From an uncultured Acetatifactor sp. (GTDB lineage: Bacteria; Bacillota; Clostridia; Lachnospirales; Lachnospiraceae): a stretch of DNA of 64,000 nucleotides. Location: the NCBI GenBank assembly GCA_910578815.1, contig CAJTSE010000018.1, forward strand, positions 1 to 64,000. The letters run 5' to 3'. The notes below the pieces were generated by a model. It ran no database searches. It was not told the DNA's origin and was given only the letters and a program-made list of their open reading frames with translations. The position numbers and the translations under genes were made by a program. Positions 43,802 through 52,832 of the stretch are shown piece by piece (the first letter of the stretch is position 1; each line of letters starts with the position of its first letter).

Positions 43802-43833
43802 AAAGCAGACCTGTAAACCGGGCCTGCTTTTTC
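43802..43833 (+). terminator. Intrinsic terminator of the ABC exporter operon
   Basis: AAAGCAG and CTGCTTT outer arms with an inner C/G-rich pairing, followed by TTTTTC. It separates the exporters from convergent sigG. Confidence 0.7.
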
Positions 43834-43912
43834 TTAATTTGCGTCTTACTGTGCGATTGAATTATCTTCTTTATTATAGCTATTACGTAAAGGCAGCAAA
43901 GCGGAAACAGCT

Positions 43913-44692
43913 TCAGGCACTCAGATAGGTGCGCATGGTCCGCAGAGCGCTTTTTTCCAGTCTGGAAACCTGAGCCTGGGAGATGCCGATGGATTCGGCG
44001 ACTTCCATCTGAGTCTTGCCTTCAAAAAATCGGAGGGATATGATTTCATGCTCTCTGGGATTCAATTTTTTCATGGCTTCGCTGAGAGAGAGATGTTCCA
44101 CCCAGGTCTCTTCCTTATTTTTTTTGTCGCTGATCTGGTCCATTACATAGAGGGTGTCCCCGCCGTCGGTGAAGATGGGCTCATAAAGGCTCATGGGGCT
44201 TTGGACGGCGTCTAAGGCATAGGCAATGTCCTCTTTAGATACGCCGATCTCAGTAGAGATTTCTTCGATGGAAGGCTCTTTTAAATTGCGTCTTGTCAGG
44301 GCTTCTCTGGCGTAGATTGCTTTATAAGCAGTGTCCTTTAAAGAACGGGACACCCTAAGCTGGCTGTTATCCCGAAGAAATCGCCGGATTTCCCCTATGA
44401 TCATGGGGACGGCATAGGTGGAGAATTTGACGTTTAAAGAAGAATCAAAATTATCAATAGCCTTTATAAGGCCCACGCAGCCGATCTGGAAAAGGTCATC
44501 TACATTTTCACTGCTGGAGGAAAAGCGTTTGATGACGCTTAAGACCAGACGCAGATTTCCTTCGATATAAGTTTCTCTTGCTTTTGTATCGCCGGCTTCA
44601 ATTTGCCGGAACAGTTTCTCTTTTTCTTCTGCCTTTAACAGCGGGAGTCTGGAGGTGTTCACTCCGCAGATTTCAACTTTACCCTGTGCCAT
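43913..44692 (-). CDS. sigG: Sporulation sigma factor SigG
   Basis: 259 aa. It begins KVEICGVNTSRLPLL, the family's hallmark (the Gin/CsfB-sensitive N terminus in Bacillus). It continues with NLRLVLSVIKRF, DDLFQIGCVGLIKAIDNFD, FSTYAVPMIIGEIRRFLRD, and region 4 GISQAQVSRLEKSALRTM. Forespore late sigma factor. The ATG at 44692 has GAGG upstream. It lies on the strand opposite to sigE and its neighbours and 8.5 kb away, an unusual arrangement. Confidence 0.97.
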   Translation of the reverse strand: MAQGKVEICGVNTSRLPLLKAEEKEKLFRQIEAGDTKARETYIEGNLRLVLSVIKRFSSSSENVDDLFQIGCVGLIKAIDNFDSSLNVKFSTYAVPMIIGEIRRFLRDNSQLRVSRSLKDTAYKAIYAREALTRRNLKEPSIEEISTEIGVSKEDIAYALDAVQSPMSLYEPIFTDGGDTLYVMDQISDKKNKEETWVEHLSLSEAMKKLNPREHEIISLRFFEGKTQMEVAESIGISQAQVSRLEKSALRTMRTYLSA

Positions 44693-44745
44693 GTGTTTCC
44701 TCATTTCTGCGCCGTGCGCTTAAGCTTTACAAATTTCAATAGTGG

Positions 44746-44775
44746 TAGTATTTACCCGGCAGTGAAATTTATACC
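44746..44775 (-). promoter_or_regulatory. Sigma-F/sigma-G-type promoter of sigG
   Basis: Minus-strand GGTATA (-35-like) and AATACTA (-10-like) are 17 bp apart, close to the forespore consensus (TGAATA...CATACTA type). This agrees with sigG being started by sigma-F and amplified by sigma-G. Confidence 0.5.
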
Positions 44776-44909
44776 TTGATTGCAAAGCAAACAAAGTAGA
44801 AATAGCCGTTCGTCCAGTGCATGCGCTGAATAAGGTTATTATTCCATGTATGGCAAGGTCCTTTCAGGCATATATTGTGAAAACGATATTAAAAAAGAAG
44901 GTTTAAAGC

Positions 44910-45143
44910 GTGTTATTTTCCGAGTTGAAGTGCAAGGATGTCATTAATACAAAAAACTGTAAAAAGCTGGGAAAGGTATGTGACCTGGAGTTTGATCCCT
45001 GCAGCGGCTGCATCTGCAAGATCATGGTTCCGGGGGGGAATAAAATCCTGAATTTCTTAAACTGCGAACCGGATATTGTGATTCCCTTCAAGGATATTTG
45101 TCAGATCGGACCTGACATCATTCTGGTTGACATTCCTTGCTGA
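44910..45143 (+). CDS. YlmC/YmxH-family PRC-barrel protein
   Basis: 77 aa. One PRC-barrel-like domain: SELKCKDVINTKNCKKLGKVCDLEFDP, interrupted by a CSGCICKI cysteine pair, then a VPFKDICQIG-type segment. These small proteins are conserved beside sigG and nrdR in clostridia and are linked to sporulation, but their biochemical role is unknown. GTG start. Divergent from sigG. Confidence 0.85.
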   Translation: MLFSELKCKDVINTKNCKKLGKVCDLEFDPCSGCICKIMVPGGNKILNFLNCEPDIVIPFKDICQIGPDIILVDIPC

Positions 45144-45273
45144 ATATGTTAAATTTGACTAAGAATAATGGCGAAATTTGTGCAGAAGCGTCACAATTTT
45201 TCTGAATCGCAGAGCAGAATTTGAGATTCTGTTCACGTTTCTCGGCGGAGAACGCTTCGAAATGGAGGAAATT

Positions 45274-45723
45274 ATGAAGTGTCCTTATTGCAGTCATGAA
45301 AATACAAGAGTGATTGATTCCAGGCCGGCAGAAAATGATAATTCCATCAGACGGCGGCGCGAGTGCGATGAGTGCGGCAAGCGTTTTACTACTTATGAGA
45401 AGGTGGAAACGATTCCCCTGATCATTATTAAAAAGGACAATAACCGGGAGACCTACGACCGTTCCAAGATTGAAGCCGGTATTCTCAGGGCCTGCCATAA
45501 GAGGCCGGTCAGCGCTCAGCAGATTACCAGTCTGGTGGATGAGGTGGAGAACGAGGTTACAAATATGGAAGAGAAGGAAATTCCAAGTCAGGTAATCGGA
45601 GAATTGCTGATGAACAAGCTGAAGGCTGTGGATCCGGTGGCATATGTCCGTTTTGCTTCAGTCTATCGGGAGTTCAAGGACGTCAATACTTTTATGGACG
45701 AGCTGAAGAAGATGCTGAACTAA
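45274..45723 (+). CDS. nrdR: Transcriptional repressor NrdR
   Basis: 149 aa. An N-terminal zinc ribbon with CPYC (residues 3-6) and CDEC (31-34), then the RRRRECDECGKRFTTYE block and an ATP-cone domain (about 46-140). It represses ribonucleotide reductase genes according to dATP/ATP level. The ATG at 45274 has GGAGG seven bases upstream; the frame opens further left without an RBS. No NrdR box was searched for elsewhere. Confidence 0.96.
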   Translation: MKCPYCSHENTRVIDSRPAENDNSIRRRRECDECGKRFTTYEKVETIPLIIIKKDNNRETYDRSKIEAGILRACHKRPVSAQQITSLVDEVENEVTNMEEKEIPSQVIGELLMNKLKAVDPVAYVRFASVYREFKDVNTFMDELKKMLN

Positions 45724-45767
45724 GAAAATGATTTAGGAAAAGTAAAAAACTGGCGGGAGGTGAGAGC

Positions 45768-46157
45768 ATGGGAATTGGCAGTGTAGTCAGCCAGCCGGGG
45801 GAATTACAAAATATTAGGACATCGGAAATGTCGGAGGCAGCTTCGGAAAAGGTTCGGGTACAAGACGTAAGGATACATGAGGATCCTGTTCCCGCAGCGG
45901 TTACTCATGAAGTACCTGAAGCGGTATATCCGGAGCGAAAGAATACAGTGTTGGAGGACATTTCCATTACTTTCAACAGACAGGAGGATTTTGAATATAT
46001 AGGAAAAGACAGAGACATTCACGGTCTGGATGTAGAAAAGGCCATTAACGATATGAAAAGGGATCAGGTGCTGCAGCAATATCAATATTTTGTGGGAAGC
46101 TCCGATAATCTGCATGAGGCGGAAGCGCCTGATGGAATGGTAATTCGGAAGCTTTGA
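45768..46157 (+). CDS. Hypothetical protein
   Basis: 129 aa, not recognised. The N-terminal half (residues 1-60) is polar and looks disordered. The C-terminal half has TFNRQEDFEYIGKDRDIHGLDVEKAINDMKRDQ (split here at positions about 69-101), predicted helical, with YQYFVG near 110. The pattern loosely recalls FlaG-like or small spore-associated proteins, but neither can be supported. A GGGAGG RBS precedes the ATG. A bidirectional hairpin follows. Confidence 0.65.
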   Translation: MGIGSVVSQPGELQNIRTSEMSEAASEKVRVQDVRIHEDPVPAAVTHEVPEAVYPERKNTVLEDISITFNRQEDFEYIGKDRDIHGLDVEKAINDMKRDQVLQQYQYFVGSSDNLHEAEAPDGMVIRKL

Positions 46158-46182
46158 GTCAGGCAGTAAAGACATTGGCAGG

Positions 46183-46222
46183 AATACCGGGAAGAACCGT
46201 AAAAGGTTTTCCCGGTATTCCT
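46183..46222. terminator. Bidirectional hairpin between convergent genes
   Basis: AATACCGGGAA and TTCCCGGTATT arms with inner AACC/GGTT pairing. It lies between the 45768 gene and the flippase gene. Confidence 0.65.
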
Positions 46223-47556
46223 TATGGAGACACCTTTTTTAAAAAGCGCCATAGACAAAGAAGGTACAGTATTCCTAAGACCAGCTGGCTGACAAGGAGC
46301 CCCCAGAGATAGCCAGTGATGCCGAAGCGGGGCACTGCAAGAAATACAAAGGCCAGGCGGATCAGGAGACAGACCGCGTTCATTACGAAAATATGTCCGG
46401 CTTTGCCCAAGCCCTGCAGGATGCTTGACAGAGTGGTGTCCAGGTAGAGAAAGGGGCAGATAAAGCCGAGAGTGGTAATAAAACGACCTGCCAGGGGACT
46501 GTTAAAGAGTGAAGCACCGATTCGACTGCCGAAAAGAAGGAAGCCGGCCATACAGCAGATCCCCATCAATCCGCTGTAACGAACGGTTTTCAGAGTGGCA
46601 TTTTTTACGGCCCGGTAATTGCCCAGGGCGTAGTTTTCGGAGATGACGGGCAGCAGCAGTACGGCTACGGAGCTGGTAAGGGCGTTGGGAAAGAAGATAA
46701 AAGGCATTGCCATGCCTGTAAGTACGCCGTACACGCTTAAGGCGGTCGTATTGTCATAGCCATAGAGGCGCAGCCTGGCCGGGATGGACACTGATTCTAC
46801 ACTTTGCAGGAGATTCAGGACGATACGGTTAGCAGTCAGGGGAAGGGCCATGGACAGTAATCCTGAATAAAGAGATTGCCTCTTTTCGCGGAAGGCGCGG
46901 GAAGCAGCATCCTCATTTCGGGGGCTTTGCCATATGGCGGCCAGGGAAAACAACATGGAACATAATTCTCCTAAGGTCAGGCCCAGCACGGCTACACTGA
47001 TGGAGGGATTTTTGCCCGCGCCAAGGCTTTGGGCGGAGACGATAAAGACGCAGCCTACGCGGGCGATCTGTTCCAACAGCTGAGATGCGGCAGGAATTCC
47101 CGCTTTTTTGATGCCGTAGAAATGGCCGTTGACACAAGCATGTATAGCACTCATTGGCACGGAAAAGGAGAGAATCCGCAGCATGGACGCGGTTCTTGGT
47201 TCCTGCAGCAGCACTTCGGCAATAAAATCTGCACCGAAATAAATAAGAGCGTTGCAGAGCAGGGACAGGGGAAGGGAGATACTGAAACCCGCCAGCATGG
47301 GGCGCAGGGAGGTCCGCTTCAGCCGGGCAGTCTGTTCCGCTACCTGCTTGGAGATAGCAGTCTGGTATCCTGCAGCAGTCAGGGAGAAGGACAAGGACAG
47401 AACAGGGCTTAACAACTGGTAGAGTCCCATGCCTTCTTCGCCGAAGAGACGGGAGAGGTAAATACGGTAGAAGAAACCAATGATGCGGCTGACAAGGCCG
47501 GTTATGGTAAGGATAACAGTGCCGACAATCAGCGGATGGCTGTTTTTTGCTTTCAT
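46222..47556 (-). CDS. spoVB: SpoVB/MurJ-like polysaccharide flippase
   Basis: 444 aa, about twelve to fourteen transmembrane helices of the MVF/MATE superfamily. The N-terminal segment ...GLVSRIIGFFYRIYLSRLFGEEGMG is typical of SpoVB-type lipid II or oligosaccharide flippases. Its basic loop residues could form the cation-lined cavity. It is slightly shorter than Bacillus SpoVB (about 518 aa). In spore formers SpoVB supports cortex synthesis. The placement near sigG and nrdR fits a sporulation role, but vegetative function is possible. Confidence 0.82.
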   Translation of the reverse strand: MKAKNSHPLIVGTVILTITGLVSRIIGFFYRIYLSRLFGEEGMGLYQLLSPVLSLSFSLTAAGYQTAISKQVAEQTARLKRTSLRPMLAGFSISLPLSLLCNALIYFGADFIAEVLLQEPRTASMLRILSFSVPMSAIHACVNGHFYGIKKAGIPAASQLLEQIARVGCVFIVSAQSLGAGKNPSISVAVLGLTLGELCSMLFSLAAIWQSPRNEDAASRAFREKRQSLYSGLLSMALPLTANRIVLNLLQSVESVSIPARLRLYGYDNTTALSVYGVLTGMAMPFIFFPNALTSSVAVLLLPVISENYALGNYRAVKNATLKTVRYSGLMGICCMAGFLLFGSRIGASLFNSPLAGRFITTLGFICPFLYLDTTLSSILQGLGKAGHIFVMNAVCLLIRLAFVFLAVPRFGITGYLWGLLVSQLVLGILYLLCLWRFLKKVSP

Positions 47557-47603
47557 AGGACACCCTGGAGATTGGTTTTATCTATTATATTCCCTGGGGG
47601 CAG

Positions 47604-47632
47604 TTGACAGAACGAATGGGTAATGCTATATT
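47604..47632 (+). promoter_or_regulatory. Promoter of the cysteine desulfurase gene
   Basis: Consensus -35 TTGACA and -10 TATATT with a 17-bp spacer, about 110 bp upstream of the start codon. Confidence 0.72.
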
Positions 47633-47744
47633 ATGGATGGAATTCCCAGTGATGCAGTATGAATTGGGAAACAGCGGGTAATATGAAATCAAAGTTGGTG
47701 CAGCTGCCTGGAAAGCGGAGCACTGAAGACAAGAGAGGATACAG

Positions 47745-48935
47745 ATGATTTATCTGGACAATGCAGCCACTACAAAAACGGCGCCGCAGGCGGTGGAAGC
47801 AATGCTGCCATACTTTTATGAGCAGTACGGAAATCCCAGTGCGGTTTATTCACTGGGGTCTTCTGCCAAGAAGGCGGTAAATCAGGCGAAGCGTACCCTG
47901 GCAGGGGCCATCGGAGCAAAGCCGGAAGAAATTTATTTTACTTCCGGCGGTACCGAGGCGGACAACTGGGCGCTGAAAGCGGCTGCCGGAGCCTGCGCCG
48001 GGAAGGGAAGGCACATTATCACCACAAAAATCGAGCATCATGCGGTCCTGCATACTTGTGAATATCTGGAAAAATCGGGCTATGAGATTACCTATTTGGA
48101 GGTGGATCGGGACGGGCTGGTGGACATTGAAAAGCTGCGGTCGGCAATTCGGCCGGATACTATACTGATCAGCGTCATGTTTGCCAACAATGAGATCGGT
48201 ACGATAGAACCAATAGGAGAAATCGGAGCCCTTGCCAGGGAGAACGGCATATTGTTTCACACCGACGCAGTCCAGGCTTTCGGGCAGATTCACATTGACG
48301 TAGAGGCGCTGCATATTGATATGCTCAGTGCCAGCGGGCATAAAATGAACGGCCCTAAAGGAATTGGCTTTCTCTATATTCGCTCCGGCATTAAGCTGGG
48401 GGCGTTTATACACGGCGGAGCACAGGAGCGGAATCGCAGGGCGGGAACGGAAAACGTTCCCGGCATCGTGGGGCTGGAGGCGGCTGCGGTGACAGCCATG
48501 AAGAGAATGGAGGAAAAGGCGGCAAAAGAAAGCAGGCTGCGGGATTATCTGATCGAGAGGATCGAGAAGGAAATTCCGTACTGCCGCCTGAACGGGCACA
48601 GGACGAAGCGGTTACCGGGAAATGTGAACTTTTCTTTCCTTTATGCGGAGGGGGAGTCCATACTGATTATGATGGATATGAAAGGGATCTGCGTTTCCAG
48701 CGGGTCGGCCTGTACATCTGGGGCCCTGGACCCTTCTCATGTACTGCTCGCCTTAGGATTAAAGCAGGAAGAGGCCAGCGGTTCCTTAAGACTGACGCTT
48801 TCGGAGGAAAACAGCAGAGAGGAACTGGATTATACAGTTGAAAGCCTGAAAGAGATTATAAGCCGGCTTCGAGAGATGTCACCTCTGTATGAGGAATTTT
48901 TAAAAAGCTGCGGCAGGGAAGAAAAGGAAGATTAA
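47745..48935 (+). CDS. NifS/IscS-type cysteine desulfurase
   Basis: 396 aa PLP enzyme. It starts MIYLDNAATTKT; the PLP lysine is Lys200 in SASGHKMNGPKG; the persulfide loop SSGSACTSG carries Cys323. It releases sulfur from cysteine for Fe-S clusters or tRNA thiolation. No iscU or thiI gene is adjacent, so its acceptor cannot be told here. It is six bp upstream of the response-regulator start, perhaps transcribed with it. The His near residue 99 (IEHHAVLHT) is the family's PLP-stacking residue. Confidence 0.93.
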   Translation: MIYLDNAATTKTAPQAVEAMLPYFYEQYGNPSAVYSLGSSAKKAVNQAKRTLAGAIGAKPEEIYFTSGGTEADNWALKAAAGACAGKGRHIITTKIEHHAVLHTCEYLEKSGYEITYLEVDRDGLVDIEKLRSAIRPDTILISVMFANNEIGTIEPIGEIGALARENGILFHTDAVQAFGQIHIDVEALHIDMLSASGHKMNGPKGIGFLYIRSGIKLGAFIHGGAQERNRRAGTENVPGIVGLEAAAVTAMKRMEEKAAKESRLRDYLIERIEKEIPYCRLNGHRTKRLPGNVNFSFLYAEGESILIMMDMKGICVSSGSACTSGALDPSHVLLALGLKQEEASGSLRLTLSEENSREELDYTVESLKEIISRLREMSPLYEEFLKSCGREEKED

Positions 48936-48941
48936 AGGCAG

Positions 48942-49643
48942 ATGGAAAAGTACAGGATTTTTGTGGTCGAAGATGATGAAGTGATCGCGGCGCAGATAAA
49001 AAGTTATCTGGAGAAATGGGGGTATGAGGTAAGCTGTGCCAGGGATCTTCAGAATGTATTACAGGAGTTTACGGCGGCAGAGCCTCATATTGTGCTGTTG
49101 GATATAGGCTTGCCTTTTTATAATGGGTATTATTGGTGCGGTCAGATCAGACAGGTTTCACAGGTGCCCATTATTTTTGTGTCTTCAGCAGGGGACAATA
49201 TGAATATTGTCATGGCGGTAAATATGGGTGGCGACGATTTTGTAGCGAAGCCCTTTGAGCCGGAGGTTTTGGGGGCTAAGGTCCAGGCGCTGCTCCGCAG
49301 GACATACGCCTTCAGGGGGCAGACAAACGTGATGGAGTACCGGGGGATTCTGCTGGATCTGTCAGGAATGGCCTTGGTGGCGGACAGCGAGAGGCTGGAG
49401 CTGACCAGGAACGAGGTCCGCATTCTGCAGCTTTTGTTTGAAAATCCGGGACGGACGGTATCCAGGGAGGCGATTATGAAACGACTTTGGGATAATGACT
49501 GCTTCGTGGACGACAATACCCTGACCGTAAATATGACCCGCCTCAGAAAGAAGCTGGAGGCAGTTCAGAAAAATGAACTGATCCATACCAGGAGGGGGCT
49601 GGGTTATTGTCTCGGAGAGGCCGGGACAGGGGATAGTGTTTAA
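48942..49643 (+). CDS. OmpR/PhoB-family response regulator
   Basis: 233 aa. Receiver domain with EDDE near residue 10, phospho-acceptor Asp in LLDIGLP (about 53) and Lys in AKPFEP (about 103). The C-terminal winged helix has ELTRNEVRILQLLFENPGR and TVNMTRLRKKL. Pairs with the kinase encoded next. Of the type often linked to BceRS-like antibiotic-stress systems, but no BceAB-type ABC genes are next to it. Confidence 0.93.
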   Translation: MEKYRIFVVEDDEVIAAQIKSYLEKWGYEVSCARDLQNVLQEFTAAEPHIVLLDIGLPFYNGYYWCGQIRQVSQVPIIFVSSAGDNMNIVMAVNMGGDDFVAKPFEPEVLGAKVQALLRRTYAFRGQTNVMEYRGILLDLSGMALVADSERLELTRNEVRILQLLFENPGRTVSREAIMKRLWDNDCFVDDNTLTVNMTRLRKKLEAVQKNELIHTRRGLGYCLGEAGTGDSV

Positions 49644-49769
49644 GAAGGGCAGGAGGCAGCAAAAAGAAAGATGCGCCAGGAAAGGAAGCAGCATGGAAGG
49701 GGAAAATGGCAACGGGCAGCAGGTTAGAAAACTGGCTGAAAAAGCATGGCAAGAGGGGTGGAATGAGGG

Positions 49770-49820
49770 TTGGACAGAAGATTGGATAGAAGATTGGGCA
49801 GAAGATTGGATAGAAGAGAC
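49770..49820 (+). repeat. 12-bp tandem repeat at the 5' end of the kinase gene
   Basis: Four consecutive units of TTGGACAGAAGA with one- or two-base changes (TTGGATAGAAGA, TTGGGCAGAAGA). In the kinase frame they encode L-D/G-R-R repeats. In another open frame that starts at GTG 49636, overlapping the regulator's stop, they encode E-D-W-I/A repeats. Confidence 0.8.
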
Positions 49821-50951
49821 AGAAAAAGTCAGGCAAGGCGGTCCGGCGGCAGGCTTCTGCTCCGGTATTTCGCAGAAAAAAGAACGGCAGTTATCTTATA
49901 TTTTATTACGGTTTTGCTGTTTGCGGCGACCTGCAGCCTGTACCATATGGAAAATATGGGTATGCTGCTGTATGCCACGCTGATGACCTTTGCCGTATGG
50001 GCGGGAGCAGGTATATTAGGCGGCTTAAAATATGTGCAGAAATGCCGTACCCTGGAGATGGTGGAGAAGGGTTTTGAGCAGTCGCGAGAACTGGCGCTGT
50101 CAGAGCTTGGAGTCTGGCTGACGGAGGATGAGTCGTCCGAGACCATGGAGCAGCAGTTTATCAGGCTTCTGGTCATGGTTGACGAGGCCGGAAGGCGGGA
50201 GCGAAGTAACCAGGAGGAAAAGGAATCAGAACGGATGGATTATTTCCTAATGTGGATACATCAGGTGAAGACACCGATTGCTGCTTTAAGACTTTTACTG
50301 GAAGAAGCGGGAGACTGCAGAAATAATTTCAGAATGCGGGAAGAGCTGTTTAAGATCGAGCAGTATGCGGAGATGGCCTTGACGATTCAAAGGCTGGACA
50401 GTATGGCTTCGGATCTTGACCTGCAGGAATATGAGTTGGTGCCGCTTCTGCGGCAGGCGGTCAGAAAATATTCGGTATTGTTTATTAATAAAGGTCTGCA
50501 GGTGGAAGTGCCGGAGGACGGGGGCAAGGTACTGACGGATGAAAAATGGTTTTCTTTCTGTCTGGAGCAGATCCTGTCCAACAGCATCAAATATACGGAA
50601 ACGGGAAAGATTACCATGAAGATTTCGGAGAGCCATGCCGCCGATTGTTCCGTACCGGATTTTTTCCCCGAAGAATCAGGTAAAACTTTTCGAAAAGGGG
50701 AATACGTAATTCTGGGCATAGAAGATACAGGGATGGGGATCAGGCCGGAGGATCTGCCGAGAATTTTTGACAGGGGATTTACGGGGTATAATGGCCGGGT
50801 AGATAAAAGAGCTACCGGCATCGGCCTTTATCTGTGTAAAAGGATATGCCGGCAGCTTGGAATCCGGATCGCGGCGGAGAGCCGGATCGGGGAAGGGACA
50901 AAGATGGAGCTTATGATACCTGTTTCTTGTTCCCGGCCCGCTTTCTCATGA
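49770..50951 (+). CDS. Sensor histidine kinase with two membrane helices (BceS-like)
   Basis: 393 aa from a TTG at 49770, the first possible start after an in-frame stop. Later TTGs are equally possible because the 5' end is a 12-bp tandem repeat encoding L-D-R-R units. Two close transmembrane helices (about residues 40-60 and 65-90) with almost no external loop, as in intramembrane-sensing kinases. The DHp domain has FLMWIHQVKTPIAALRL (phospho-His about 164). The CA domain has EQILSNSIKYT, GIEDTGMGI and TGIGLYL. The 3' end overlaps convergent typA by 41 bases. Confidence 0.85.
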   Translation: MDRRLDRRLGRRLDRRDRKSQARRSGGRLLLRYFAEKRTAVILYFITVLLFAATCSLYHMENMGMLLYATLMTFAVWAGAGILGGLKYVQKCRTLEMVEKGFEQSRELALSELGVWLTEDESSETMEQQFIRLLVMVDEAGRRERSNQEEKESERMDYFLMWIHQVKTPIAALRLLLEEAGDCRNNFRMREELFKIEQYAEMALTIQRLDSMASDLDLQEYELVPLLRQAVRKYSVLFINKGLQVEVPEDGGKVLTDEKWFSFCLEQILSNSIKYTETGKITMKISESHAADCSVPDFFPEESGKTFRKGEYVILGIEDTGMGIRPEDLPRIFDRGFTGYNGRVDKRATGIGLYLCKRICRQLGIRIAAESRIGEGTKMELMIPVSCSRPAFS

Positions 50952-52752
50952 GAGGATCCAGAATTTTTTTGCGGATGCGCAGGTGGGTGGGAGTCACCTC
51001 CAGCAGCTCGTCCGTGTCGATGAAATCAAGTGCCTGTTCCAGGGAAAGGATCCTGGGGGGCGTCAGGCGCAGAGCCTCATCCGCACTGGAAGAGCGGGTG
51101 TTGGTCAGCTGCTTTTTCTTGCAGACATTGACTTCAATGTCCTCATTCTTCCCGGTCTGGCCGATGACCATGCCCGCATAAACCTTCTCGCCGGGTCCGA
51201 TGAAAAGTGTTCCCCGCTCCTGAGCGTTGAACAGGCCATAGGTTACGGCGTCCCCGGCTTCAAAAGCTATCAGGGAGCCCTGTTTTCTGTATTGTATATC
51301 GCCCTTATAGAGAGTATATCCGTCAAATACCGTGTTCATGATGCCGTTTCCTTTGGTGTCCGTGAGAAACTCGCCTCGATAGCCGATCAGACCTCTGGCG
51401 GGGATGGAAAATTCCAAACGGGTATAAGTGCCTCCGGAAATGGTGCCCATATTTCGAAGTTCTCCCTTTCGCTGGCCCAGCTTTTCGATCACGGCTCCGG
51501 TAAATTCGTTGGGAACGTCAATATAAGCAAGCTCCATGGGTTCGGTCTTTTTGCCGTTTTCGTCGGTATGATAAAGAACTTCTGCCTTGCTGACGGCGAA
51601 TTCATAGCCTTCCCGGCGCATGTTCTCGATTAATACGGACAAATGCAGTTCGCCTCTGCCGGATACCTTGAAGCACTCTGTGGTATCGGTTTCTTCCACC
51701 CGTAAGGATACGTCGGTGTTCAGCTCTCGGAAAAGCCTGTCCCGAATATGGCGGCTGGTGACATATTTGCCCTCCTGGCCGGCCATGGGGGAATCGTTTA
51801 CCATGAACTGCATGGCGATGGTGGGCTCGCTGATTTTTTGGAAGGGGATGGGGGTTACATTTTCGGGAGCGCAGAGGGTGTCGCCGATATGAATGTCAGC
51901 GATGCCGGAAATGGCCACGATGGAGCCGATGCCCGCCTCTTTTACCTCTACCTTGTTCAGGCCGTCAAACTCATAGAGTTTGCTGACCTTGACCTTTACC
52001 TGCTTGTCCGGTTCGTGATGGTTGCAGATCACTACTTCCTGATTTACCTTGATGGAGCCGTTGTCTACCTTACCCACACCGATGCGTCCTACGTATTCGT
52101 TGTAGTCGATGGTGCTGATGAGTACCTGAGTGCCTTCGTCAGGATCGCCTTCAGGGGCAGGAATGTAGCTTAGGATGGTTTCAAACAGCGGTTCCATGCT
52201 GGTGCCGGGCTGGTCTGACTCCATGGAGGCTACGCCGGTTTTTGCGGAAGCAAATACAAAGGGGCAGTCCAGCTGGGCATCATCTGCGTCCAGCTCCAGG
52301 AACAGCTCCAGGACCTCTTCCACCACCTCGTCCGGTCTTGCTTCGGGGCGATCTATTTTGTTGATACATACAATGACGGGGAGCTTTAGCTCCAAGGCCT
52401 TGCGCAGCACGAATTTAGTCTGGGGCATTGCGCCCTCAAAGGCATCTACCACAAGGATGACGCCGTTTACCATCTTCAGGACACGCTCTACCTCACCGCC
52501 GAAATCCGCATGACCCGGAGTGTCAATAATGTTGATTTTGGTGTTTTTATACATGACGGCGGTGTTTTTGGAAAGGATGGTAATTCCCCGTTCGCGCTCA
52601 ATATCATTGGAGTCCATAACTCGTTCTGCAACCTCCTGGCCTTCCCGGAATACGCCGCTTTGCTTCAGCAGCTCGTCCACCAGAGTGGTTTTGCCGTGGT
52701 CAACATGGGCGATGATGGCCACATTTCTAACATCTTCTCTTTTCTGTCTCAT
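50911..52752 (-). CDS. typA: Ribosome-associated GTPase TypA/BipA
   Basis: 613 aa. G1 AHVDHGKTT (about residues 15-23), DSNDIERERGITI (switch I), DTPGHADFGGEVERVL (G3), NKIDR (G4), followed by the EF-G-like beta-barrel, domain III, domain V and the TypA-specific C-terminal domain (GPGEKVYAGMVIGQTGKNEDIEVNVCKKKQLTN, in parts). It acts in ribosome assembly and stress adaptation. The start at 52752 (GAGG six bases upstream) is preferred over the ATG at 52764. Its end overlaps the convergent kinase gene. Confidence 0.97.
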   Translation of the reverse strand: MRQKREDVRNVAIIAHVDHGKTTLVDELLKQSGVFREGQEVAERVMDSNDIERERGITILSKNTAVMYKNTKINIIDTPGHADFGGEVERVLKMVNGVILVVDAFEGAMPQTKFVLRKALELKLPVIVCINKIDRPEARPDEVVEEVLELFLELDADDAQLDCPFVFASAKTGVASMESDQPGTSMEPLFETILSYIPAPEGDPDEGTQVLISTIDYNEYVGRIGVGKVDNGSIKVNQEVVICNHHEPDKQVKVKVSKLYEFDGLNKVEVKEAGIGSIVAISGIADIHIGDTLCAPENVTPIPFQKISEPTIAMQFMVNDSPMAGQEGKYVTSRHIRDRLFRELNTDVSLRVEETDTTECFKVSGRGELHLSVLIENMRREGYEFAVSKAEVLYHTDENGKKTEPMELAYIDVPNEFTGAVIEKLGQRKGELRNMGTISGGTYTRLEFSIPARGLIGYRGEFLTDTKGNGIMNTVFDGYTLYKGDIQYRKQGSLIAFEAGDAVTYGLFNAQERGTLFIGPGEKVYAGMVIGQTGKNEDIEVNVCKKKQLTNTRSSSADEALRLTPPRILSLEQALDFIDTDELLEVTPTHLRIRKKILDPLMRKRAGNKKQVS

Positions 52753-52803
52753 CTTCAGCCTCATTTCCTTAATATTTCAGAATCATGATTTTTAAACCGT
52801 AAC

Positions 52804-52832
52804 AGTATAGCACTTTTCACAGTGGGGCGCAA
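52804..52832 (-). promoter_or_regulatory. Promoter of typA
   Basis: Minus-strand -35 TTGCGC and -10 TATACT, 17-bp spacer, 50 bp before the start. Confidence 0.55.

Noticed and set aside
49636..49983. A 115-codon frame overlapping the kinase start, considered as a separate gene
   Set aside because: Its second half lies antiphase to well-supported kinase membrane helices and the repeat alone explains its open frame.
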